The notes below the pieces were generated by a model. That model was given only the letters and a program-made list of their open reading frames with translations. It had not been told where the DNA came from and ran no database searches. 64,000 bases of DNA, taken from NCBI GenBank assembly GCA_963922205.1, contig CAWUHX010000282.1, forward strand, positions 388,607 to 452,606, given 5' to 3'. Origin of the DNA: Romanomermis culicivorax (Eukaryota > Nematoda > Enoplea > Mermithida > Mermithidae). A program made the translations under genes and the position numbers. Of the stretch, positions 35,101 through 47,100 are shown piece by piece. The stretch's first letter is position 1; each line of letters opens with the position of its first letter.

Positions 35101-38100
35101 TGAAATTTCCGATCGAAAGATACCCAACACCTTCAACAAGTATCTGTTGAGCGTTTTAAATCCAGCTTTGACGCAAGAAACGTAAGAAACGCAAGATGCT
35201 TACAAAATAGCTGATTTCTGCCACACTATGCAAATTTTTTTTGCAAAATATACTTCACTGGATAGAACTCGTCAAGATCTTTCTTGCGCACAGAGAAAAT
35301 GAGGGATTCGTTCCACTTTGATCGTTGCAATCACTTGCGACAGATTCTCGCGAAAAAAGTATAGATGGGCCTTTAGAATATTTTTGAGCCCGCTTAACTA
35401 ATCTTCACCAATTTTTAACGTCAAAAATCCTACAGTAAAAGCTTTGTGTCAACGACTTTGAGGGCGATTCATTTTTTTGTCCATTTTTCAGCTTACAAAC
35501 ATTTTATAGAACACTGATTATACATATTTTCAATCCTTATATAATTCTATTTCTGTAGACGTCATTAATAATACCCCTGGGATCAAATTACAGGAAAAAC
35601 CTAACTGGAAAAATTTCCGAGTACATCTACAAAACTGGGGCAAAAAGGGCTTTACGATAATTATAATAAATTAATATTCAAATCAGTTCATATATAAAAA
35701 ATAAAATATTACCATGCATTACCATGCGAGGTTAACCGTAAAAAATTTTTCGCAGCAGAAAGAAACATTTAATCATTCTTAATAATTGACATTCATGCAA
35801 TATTTGTCATTCATGAATTTTTCAGAATCTAGGATGAATTTCTCATCAAGAGGCATGATAAAAAAATATCTGAAAAGTTTCATGATTCACAATTAATGTA
35901 AAAATATAATTGAACTACATTACAGATGTCATAGTATGCAATGATATGTTATAACAACAATATATTATGACTTTATAAGACATGGGTTGTTCGAAAATTT
36001 CGTTTGAGTTGAACTATGAACACAAAAATTAGGAAAATGTACTTCGAAGGCGGCGCCGCGTGGCAGCCGCGCGGTGCCGCCTTTTAGTATGAATAGGAAA
36101 AGCGGTACCGGGCTGAAGAATGACAGAGCCTTAAGAAAACCAACAATTACAATTAAGCTTAAAATAGGTAGCTTTTTAAATTAAAAAATGAAAATTATTA
36201 CTTTCTTGTTTAGTGTATTCAGCTTTAAACGATCCGCTGTTATAGACCATTTTGTACACAGATGATTGATGTGATATTTCACATCAAAATAAAATTAAAT
36301 TAAAATTAATCGTTAAATTTTATCAGAGTCAAAGTATCAGAAAAATAAAATCCTCGCATCCATGATTTTTAGAAATTTGTAGTGAATCGTCTTTTGTGCG
36401 ATTTTTTAATTTTTTACCTTAATTCTTCGTGTGATACAAACGTCTATTTCAGGCCCGTTTTTGTATAAATGAAAGTCACCTTTTCTTATCGTTTTAAGTA
36501 AAGAATTCGCGTTCAAATAGTTTTGTCTTCATGTGTTTATTCATTTGTGGTCCGGTATTCGTTTTGGCGCTTGTAGAGAAAGTGTTTTTCGAAGTTTGTG
36601 AACGTTTGCTTTGTCCAAGTGTTCTAGCTGTTGCGACTTGGTAGAAAACAGTAGCCGGCAAAAGTTTACTGTAGTAGCCGGCGAAAGTTTACTGTATATC
36701 TGTAAAACGGCGGCGAAAGTTTACTGTATTTTATGATTTTTTGTCCGTCGTCGAATAAATTCTGCGCCGAATTACACGGACCGGACTTGAGGGTGTCGGG
36801 CTGCGACGGCAATATATGTGATTCATGCAGCATCAATCGATAAAAATGGATAAAGATTATTGATTAAAGCTGTATAAAGTATGGCATGCCAGTAGTTGTA
36901 GCCTGCTGCCTTAGTCCTTGACCTTGTGCAGCACTGTGTTTATAGTGAGGGAGCTTTGCTCTGGTCTTCAGCCCGGGTTATACTATTCCGCCGGCTACCC
37001 AAACCCTCCTCGCGATACTGTTTTATGTTTTTTTAGTTTTCATATTGAAGTATTTCCAAATACTAGTTATACTTATATTGTTATTTTTAGTATTTTTGAA
37101 TATTTCGTCTTTTCATAGTTTTTCGTTCTTTTAATATTTTTCAAATTATTATTGAAGCATAGTCTTTTTCGTTTTTTCGCGGGAGACTTGATTAATGTAT
37201 AAATTCAGATATCGGTTTTTGAACCGAGATTCTGATTTGACGTCAGCAATCTAGCATAATATCAAGCAAGTGACCGTATAACATTTTTCAGTGTGACATA
37301 TGTATGACCCCTGCATAAATGTCTTGTCTTACCAAGTGAATCCATCAGAAAAATTTGACGCGACATGAGTCGAAATCAGTTTTGCAGCCATTAAAATGCA
37401 ACGTTCGGCTTCTTGTTTTTTGGCTTTTTCCCATTGCCTCAAATTATCGTTTTTTATAGCTTCGACAACCAAAATTTCACGCGGGTCATTCTAGAAAACG
37501 ATTGTACTTGGTCATTCTTCGGCGGTAAACTTGACTAGTTTACTGCAGCTCACGGAATGCAAAACATATTTATCTTCGTCTTCTATTCCCAAATGTATGT
37601 CCAACATACGTTGAAAAGCTTCTTTCATTTTTTCCCGATCGTCTAAGATATTGGCGCAAATTACCATATTCATAGCCGGTTTGAAATCCGGTTTTTCTTC
37701 CATACAATTTTCGAAAGATGATAAAGCTTCGTCGTATTTGTTCATTTTGACGAAAACTAGTCCGATGTTGTTCATAATTTTGATTCTGATCAACAAAAAG
37801 TTTGTAATATAAAGAAAATCTATATCAGATTCGGGTCGGATTATAATTTCTGAATGTAACATATGATTTGGATGTGGATATCAGCTTGAGAAATTAAATC
37901 GGACTGGATTTTGAATCAAAGTCTGAAACCTGAAAAATATTCCTAAATAAGTCGTGTTTATTTAATTTTCTAAAATATTTTGTTCTAATTTTGGTATGCT
38001 CTGACCGAAAACGAATATCCAAAGTTGGAACCGATCAGAATTATTGGCGTTTTGTTCGAATCCATACTACGCACCGCCTCGTCAAATATCGTATTATAAC

Positions 38101-41100
38101 CAAAGTTCAGAATCAAAAATTTTCCCAATTGCCCGGTACCATTACCAGAACCGTATTTTTCAAAGTAGATTTGCATATTTACCTGGTTTCTTTTTGCATA
38201 TGAGTAACTTGATCCAATGCTTTTCTGTAAGATTTCAAAGCTTCTTCGTATTCTTTTTTCACGAAATAGATGTTACCAATATTGACTCTCAATTTACCTA
38301 AAAGTTGTAATATTTGATGCTGATGAAAGTAGAAAATTCTGAATCATGTTTCAGACACTAGTCTGATCACATAATCTCTTGGTTGCAGCCAGTTTTTTCA
38401 AAGTTCAATTCAAATTTGGATCATACGAAAATACTGCATGGATTGCAGAATTTTTTTAGCACGTGGATTCCGTCCACTTGAATAGATTCGGATAAATTCC
38501 AAGTTTTTTCCCTTTTTGGTTTATTTTGCTTTCTTAGGATTCTCCCCTAGCAGCCTCACTACTGCAATTAGAGCAATAAAGCATCTATCGACGCGAAAAT
38601 TCACAGTCCGTTCAACTTCTATATCAAGTAAACGATTCTGTGATCGAAAATTTCAGTCAACTAGACTGTCCGAAAAATTGGTTGCTAAAAACACTTATAA
38701 CACTTTATACAGCCCAACTGCAGTATTCGTATCTTGTTGTTCCTCAGACCCACTCTAGTTCTCCCTCTGTGTTTTCATACAAATAGCTACATTATACCTT
38801 AGTTGTACTCCAATTTTGCTCCAGTAAACTATTGCTTTTTCCAAAGAAAATTGAACAATCTAAACAGCAAACATGACCAAATAAGTTTTTTGCAGATAAC
38901 TTTCAGTTGAAAGTTTATTTATAAGTAGAGCTGTCAATTCTTAAGATAATCAATGAAAACTAGAAAATGCAATAATATATCAATAAACCCCGCCTCTGTA
39001 TGAGGATTTCAAAGAGAAACGACCTTCTGATATTATGATACTACAGCAGCGTTTTTTTGTGCACGGACATTTGTGCCAATTGGCACAAGAGGCCAAAAAA
39101 AATTTTCCTACTAGAAACATATACTGAAAACTGTGGAAAGATTTTAGGCCAAATGTTTGATAAAAACATAAATTAGAGCTAAGTTTAACTGCATTATATT
39201 TTTCTAAAAATCTTGCGTAGCCTAACCTATTTTTCAGCTAATTGTAAGGTTTGTCAATTTTTAGGTCAATGGAAAATACAGGTTACTGTAGCTGAATAAC
39301 CTGCAGATCGGACTGAATACTAAACGTTTTTGAGTTATTCTATCTTCTTCAGAATCGTCAACGAAAACGTCAACGGATGGGCGGCAACGGCGACGATTAG
39401 GAAAACGCCAAGGTAATTTTAAAAGGAAAATCTTAGTCTCTAACGAAATTATGTTTCTTCCAGCTTCCAATGGTTGCAAAAGCCGGATGGAACAATCGAC
39501 GTTTTATCCAGCGACCCTACGATGATGGTGAAGAGCAGAGAAAGCAGATAAGCCAAATTTATTAATAAAATAGTGAAGTGATTTTAACATACAAAACAAG
39601 CGTTTATATACAAAGAAAAAGACATAAAAAAAGACATAAAAACTAAGTATTAACGTCATAGTTTCATATAATGTTAGATCATAATCTTAATAAGCATAGT
39701 CGTATAAAAATAAAAAAGTTAGGTGACGTAAACGAAGAATCTTGGCACAATGTCTACAGTAGGATTGGATAATGTAGGTTTGCCTGACATAAGCCCGACG
39801 GTGAAGGTATCGCCGTTTACTGTAGGTTGCTCAACGGCAATCATTATTGATTGATTGGCGGCACTCCCACATTCTTCCGGCGCTGATGAAAAGGCTGTCC
39901 CCAGCCTCGTTTGACAAGATTTGGATGGCGAATCGGCGGCGAAATCGAGGGCGGATTTTTTGGGTAAGTGTTTTTATTGCGATAAACAAAAATTTGTTCT
40001 CTCTTTTTCCTCCAATCCTCAAATTTTTTCGTTATAATTTTCTTCGCTCTTTTTTTTGTGTCTTCCATTTTCTCCAACTTTATGTTCTGGTTTTTCTTTA
40101 TGATTTTCCCTGTTCTGTTTTATAATGTTCCCATTTCCCATAGATTTAAATTTTACGAATTTGGAAATAACCAAAAATTAAGACGGTGTGTTCGGTTGTG
40201 TTTTTTTTCATATATATACAACGCAACAAATGGACAAAAATCGACGAAAATTCAACGAAAAAGGACGACGGATGCGACGATATTGCAAAGTTGGCGACAG
40301 TTCAATGACGGAGGCGACGAAAATTTGGAACAAAGCGACGACAGTGAATTAATCGATGGTGACAACGATTTTGAAACGACGATTTGGGGACGAGGACGAC
40401 GAACGATGCGGTTCTCGTAAGTATATTGCAAAATTTTGGCCATTAGGGCATCAATTTTGTTTGGGTAATAACCGGGGGTCGCGTCACAATTGGATTCGTA
40501 AGTGGATGCTTTGATGTTCGACTAATTCTTTGGCGGCGGGCATCATTTCAGTATAATATGGCAGCATATAGCAGACAATGAAAGCGGCCATCGATTCTGT
40601 AAATGGCTCCCGGGGATAAATCGTAGGTAGAGATTGGGTCTGCGGTGAAATGGTTTTAGGCCTCTTTGATGTTGACTTTATCCGCAGATGATGTTGAGGG
40701 AACTTGAGAAGCAACCATAGGGCAACCGCGGGAGTCGGTGCGACTTTGATTAAGCTATTATTAATCGAATCGGGAATATTTGACAATGGAGGCAATTTAC
40801 CTGTGGCGTTTGCCATCATTAAACTGAAAGCTTTCAATCGTGTATTTTGCGTCCATGAGGGTATAACTGATTGCAAGAAAGATTCAGGTGTTAGATTGAT
40901 CAAATAATGTTCATTCGTCGATACATGGGCGTGAGGAGGAATCATTGGGACATTACCTCCTGAGGCATCGCTCATCGATGGCGGCAGTTTTGGTTTGAAA
41001 ATATTCGGCGTTCCGGTTGTTATTTGGACGAATTTTCTGTTTTCTTCGACAACAAATGGGGTGGTTGTTGTAAAGCGTCGCCTAATCGAGAAGTTTTTGA

Positions 41101-44100
41101 ATGTTTTTGACCGGCGATCAATTTTCTATGACTCGCTTAGATTCGTGGGATATGGGAGGCGCAATTTCGCTTAAATTCTTCGTATAACGTTGGGTTCTCT
41201 AGATGAATGGTTGACAACAATAATTTGTCTATTTTAGCCGGCGCCTGAGATTCTTGTTTTATCGGCCGAAAACGATTCTTGTATTGACAGTCAAGTTTGT
41301 AGATGACGAAGTGATCATCGTTCAACAGCTATCGTCGTCGTAATTTTCGCGAAAGGCATATCTTCAGATGTAGAAATTAGTTAATAACGGAGTATAAATG
41401 AATACACAAATAACAATTTACCGAAAAAGAATATATAGAAAAATACTTTGATGAAAGAATATAAAAATATTTAAGCGGCGGAGTACACAACTGAATAAAA
41501 GAATAAAAATGAGCCTCCTCAATAACTTATATAGAAAGATAATATGTGTTATATACAAGTATTTATCTATTTTGTTTTTCTTTCTTCACATGGACAAACA
41601 TGTAGATAAGAGTTCTGGAGACTGGTCTGATGATACGATCAAAGCCTGAGTCATGGACAAATGGTCGTCCATTTTTTTCTTTTTCAACATATTGAAATGT
41701 ATTTTTTCGTGCGGGCGGCTCGGATTTTCTTTCAATTGCAGTAAATAAGTTGGATGTTTCTTTTCAATAATGACGTAGGGTCCTGTCCAGGGAAAAGTAA
41801 ATTTACGTGAGTGTTTTTGCTTCACCACTGGACTATACTTAAAAACTTCTTCTCCTACTGTGAATTCTTCTCCATGTTCCTTTTTTATCGTATGCAATTT
41901 TCTGAGCGTTCTGTGCAATTTTTATGTTTTCTTTGGCAGATTGCCAGGCGTCGGACAAAAGATGCTGGATGTTGTCGCCAAAGTCGTCAACGTCGATTCG
42001 ATAGAAAGCCGGCGAGAAATGAAGAGCGGCGTCAATCGGCAGATTTGGATGGCGGCCAAAAAGAAGAAAAAATGGTGAGTATTTCCTTGACTTCTGTGTG
42101 GCCGTGTTGTAGGCAAAACACGCATAAGGCAAATAGGAATCCCAATCGTTGTGTTTTTTATTGATGTACATCGAGATAATTGTAGCCAACGTTTTATTGA
42201 ATCTCTCCACTAGTCCGTCTGTTTGTGGGTGGTAGGGACTCATGTTTATTTTTCTTGTTGCACATATTTCACAAATGCGTAACATTAGATCAGATAAGAA
42301 ATTCGTTCCTCTATCTGAAAGTAACGTTAGTGGCGCACCAAAATGTAGCACTATTTCCGTCATAAAGGCTTGTGAAACTTTTTCTGTCCTAGTTTCTGGT
42401 AGAGCTACGGCCGTCACATACTTCATTAAATATTCACTGAACACAATGACGTATTTATTTCCATTTTCGCTCATAGGCAAAGGACCTAAAATATCCATAG
42501 CCACTCTGTCAAATGGACCTGTGACTGGTATAGGCAATAGGGCGGCGCAATTTCTTTTTGTGGATGTTTTTCTCATACTGCAACTGATACAATTTAAGCA
42601 ATGTTCTCGTACGTCGCGGTATACTGTAGGCCAGTGGTAGCGTAGGCGAATTTTTCGTAAAACCAAAGTGTCCAGAAAAAACGTCATCATGACAGGCTTC
42701 TAAAATTTCTTCTTTTTTCGAAACTGGAACTTCTAATTTCAATTCGTTTTCATCTGCATCGCCCAAATAATACAAGATTTCGTCTTTTATTGTAAATTGG
42801 GATGCCAGTGAAACAATTTTCTTGGCTTGCTTAAGATCTTCAGGCAGGTAGTCAGGCTGTAAATAAGCTAATAGTTGACTACAAAATTGATCACTTCTTT
42901 GTGCTTTACGAAAGTTGTTTATATTACTCGCGTTGAACTCGTTTTCTTCCTTTTCCGTGACTATAGTTCGAGTTTTCTCGAAAGTAGTTCTTTCTATAGT
43001 TGGAAATTCTTCAAAATTCGCGTCTTCTTGAATTGGAAAGAAGTTATCAGGCACTTTCGAGCGTGTAGTTTGAGTTTCATCTAGACTAGTTCTTGCTATA
43101 GTCGATGTTTTTTCGGAACCTGCTTCTGCTATAACGGAGATTGAGTCTTTTGTCCTATTTTTACAAGTTTGTGAGCGCGTAATCGCGTTTATGTGAAATT
43201 TTACGCCTTTCTTGTCGTTTTCTCCACATACTGGATTTCTTGAAAGAGCATCTGCATTTTTGTTGATTTTTCCAGTGCGATGTTTGATGTTAAGTTCTTG
43301 AAATTCTTGCAATGCTAGTCCCCATCTAGCTATACGACCGGAAGGGTTTGGTTTTGAAAAAACGCTTTGTAAGGCTGAATGGTCCGTGAAAACAGTGACG
43401 CGCTGCTGATATAGATAGTGACGAAAATATTTTACTGCCCAAACTACGGCTAGAGCTTCCTGTTCCATAATTGCGTAGTTCTTTTCTGCTTTTGTCAAAC
43501 TTCTGCTGGCATAAGCGATAGGTTTTTCTCCATCTTCTGTTTTTTGAGATAGAACGGCGCCTAATCCCTCATTAGAAGCGTCTGTATATAGGATAAAAGA
43601 TGCATGAAAATTCGGATGGATTAGCAGTGGCGCAGTCGTTAATTTTTCTTTCAACGCGTCAAAAGCTTGTTGGCAGGCGTTCGTCCATTCATATTTCTGA
43701 GCTTTCTTCAGTAGAAAATGTAAGGGATTGGCAATTTTCGCGAAATCTTGTATAAAACGTCTATAATAGCTTGCTAAGCCTAAGAAGATGCGTAGTTGAT
43801 CAATATTCCTTGGTGGTGTAAAGTTCTTCACGCTGCTAACTTTGTTTTCGTCTGGTTTTATTCCTTGCGCTGAGATTTCATGTCCTAAGTAAGCAATTTT
43901 CGATTTTAAAAAGTGACATTTTTCCAGGCGAAGTTTTAAACCGGCGGCCTGCAAACGTTGAAAGACTTCGTCCAGCTGCGATTGGTGTTCGTCGAACGTT
44001 CGACCAAAGATCAAAACGTCGTCGAGATAAACAAGGCAAGTCGACCACTGGAGCCCGCTCAAAACGAGGTCCATTAATCGTTGAAAAGTCCCAGGGGCGT

Positions 44101-47100
44101 TGCAAAGACAGAAAGGAACAACGTCGAACTGATAAAGGCCATTATAGGTAATAAATGCTGTTTTTTCTTTATCCTTTTGAGTAACTGGTATCTGCCAATA
44201 GCCCCAAGCTTGATCTAAATTGGAGAATAGAGTAGCTCCTTGAACAGCATCAAAAATATTGTCGATTCTGGGTAATGGATAACTATCTTTTTTGGTAACA
44301 GCATTCAGTTTCCTATAATCGACGCAAAAATGAAATCCTCCCGTCTTCTTGGGCACTAAGACGACTGGGCTGGCCCATGGACTTTGAGACGGAGTGATAA
44401 CTCCTTTGTCCAACATTTTCTGAACTTCTTCATTTATTTGTTCTTTTTGTTTATAGGGTGCTCGATACGGAATTTGTCGAACGGGGACGTTGTCGCCGGT
44501 TTCAATTCAATGTTCGACCAAAGTGGTTCGTCCAAGATCAGTGTCGATGGCGAACAAGGTCGAAAAGCGGGCCAGAAGACCGAAAAATTGGCGACGTTGG
44601 ACATCAGTCAGGTGAGCTTCTTTTATATCACTCTGAAGTTCAGGATTTGCTAACAAAATCTCGGCTTTTTCTTCTTCATTCTTTTCGCAAAAATCTTGAG
44701 ATAAACAAACTTTTTGATGGCAGGATGTTGGTTGATCAGAATACAAATTCTGATAGGCTCAAACTTTTCCAATTTTGATTCCTTGATAGAGGGTGATAGG
44801 GCTTTCCGTAGTGTTGAGAATGCTGACGGGAATAAGTCCATTGTCGGGTTTGACTAAACTAGAGGCAACTTGTAGGTGAAAACGGAGTACAAATTTCGAT
44901 AAAGGTTCAAAAATCAACGAATTCAATCGGGTGTAAGGCATATCTAGCTGGGCATCCACAAAATTAATAGTTCGAGGTAGAATGACTACTGTCCCGGCCA
45001 AGACCACTATTCCTCGGGTGGTATCAGGTAGGAAAATATTCGGATTTTTCATGGGTACTGTGATTGAACCAAAATCGATACAGGCGGCTTTCCAATGTAG
45101 CTCGGTTTTTGCGAATCATCGTAAGAAATCAGTTCCCAATAGCAAATCATAGGTGGAATTCTTGACTACATGTACTCGAAGAAATTCGGGTGGTGACGAC
45201 AAATTTTGCTCCACTGTAAGTGAGATTCTAACCCAACAAGAAGCCGTAACTTCTGCAGTTTGACTATTAAAAACCTTGTAACTTTTAATCATCGGGGGGA
45301 GTATTTGAAATCCTCTTTTTATCGCTAAACTGTAACCAATAAGGGAGATATCTGAACCACTGTCGACTAATGTAGTTATGGGTTCTTCTACATCTTCGTT
45401 CAACCATACATCAATGGTGGGGCATTGATCTTGAGTCAGTTGGGTGCTGAGTCTTATACTACAGTTCGAGGTCGAAGATTCGTCTTTTGATGAAGTTTTG
45501 CGACTTAGCCAAGGCGAAAAAGCCTTCTTCAACATGGTAGAATAAGCTACTTCAGATGATGTGGAATCTGCATGTTCATTTCGGGTTTGTTCTTCATTTC
45601 CTCTTTCCGTTTCTTGCAAATCGGAAAATCGAACAATTGGTTCACGGTCATTCTTTCGGTGGTGGCCAAAACATTTCCCAATCCTTGCTTTGAGGTAATG
45701 ATGAAAAACAAAGTATCCTATCAAGAGTAAAATGATCAGGACTGCTAGGACAACGAGCATATTTAAAATGAGTTGTAGAGGGCCAGAAATCAAATAATCC
45801 CTAGTAGTGACCAAATTCTTCACGCGTGTAGTGCTGATGTGTTCCAACGAGTTAGCAGCTCCTTCCGTGATTTCTGCTACCATCTTCCCTGTACCAGCCA
45901 AAGTCTGATACATCACAGTCGGATCCAACGATAGTTCTGCTGTATATCGTGTGAGTCGGTTCAAAGCGCTCTCAATGATCGAAATTTTGGAAAAATAGCT
46001 TCTCATAAGGCCAAAAGTGTGTAAAACGCCAGCTTGTTGATCGTGAAAATAGGAAGGCGTATTGAAAGTTTGCAATTTAGTTCTGCCTTGCCACTGGATA
46101 CCATAAGGAATCGTTGCAACATGCACTGGGCCAGTAGATGTTCTCCATCCAGTTCCTGTTTCATGATAGATACCAACCACATGGTGATTGCAATCTACGA
46201 CAGGCGATTTTCCAATTACATCCTTCATTCCGGGAACCACAAAAAGTGTGTGATTTTGGAATGAAATTGGCAGATAGGTGTAGCAGGTCTAATTAACTTG
46301 GTAGTCCCAAAATATATGATCTGGTACGATTCTTTCGCATTCCCAAACCATGAGAGCTTGACCGGCAAAGGAGGCGATAATATCGTTTTGCATGAGTAAG
46401 GCTCTGGCTCCTAGAGTCGGATTGAGTTTCAAAAGTTGCCAAATCATCACTAAACATTGTTTTGAAGAATGACATAATTCAGTCCAAATAGTTTGGAAAA
46501 TTCGACTTTCTTGCTCGATCATTTTGTCATATAAAAACTGAAATTTCGAATTCATAGGATCTTTTTCGAGTGATCCAGGGTTGATATTTGATGTTTCTCG
46601 ATTGGCCAAAAGTTGATGAACATCTTCTTCGAACTGCAGAATAGGTCCTTGCTCAGTGGAATAAGGGTTTTGTAAATGACATGTAGAAATAGTCGCGGAG
46701 AGCTGAAAAGCTCCTTGAACTTCTTCCACTATCACATGATCCTGTAGGATATGTCCTGTGAAATTTCCTACTAAGGCCAATGGACAATAATTCTCGAAGG
46801 TGGTGGCATTCCAAATGATCGTTCCTCCAGCGTTCAAACACTGTCCAGCAACGGGAGGGCAACCACCAGTGTCTCCAAGATCACTAATAGTTACTTTGTG
46901 ATCAACAGCTGCTATCGTCCCAACTTCCATGAGTAAATTCTGGACTGATTGACAAGTATCTTTGCAGCACCACTTGAATTCTACTTGCAACGTCTGATTT
47001 GTGGTCCAAATTCCAGGTTGAATTTCTGCTAAATTGCGTCCCATATAGCTTTTATCAGACCAGACTTGTCTGCATAAACCTGGAGTGACAATATTCTGCA

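Larger units (their letters stand above)
34203..37332 (-). other. IFT88 intron with transposon insertions
   Basis: Holds MITE-2 copy 1 (34603-36133), a partial MITE-1 near 35395-35545, and the short repeats at 36650-36730. No coding exon was recognised between 36134 and 37332. Confidence 0.65.

Noticed and set aside
36918-37118. 66-codon plus-strand frame near a GC-richer patch, considered as a tRNA or snRNA neighbourhood
   Set aside because: No cloverleaf or box A/B pair could be assembled by eye, and the frame has no support.
40058-40420. 120-codon plus-strand frame with an acidic C-terminal half
   Set aside because: Lies antisense in the 3' region of element 2 and its first half is low-complexity. 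Mentioned only under antisense exon-like segments.
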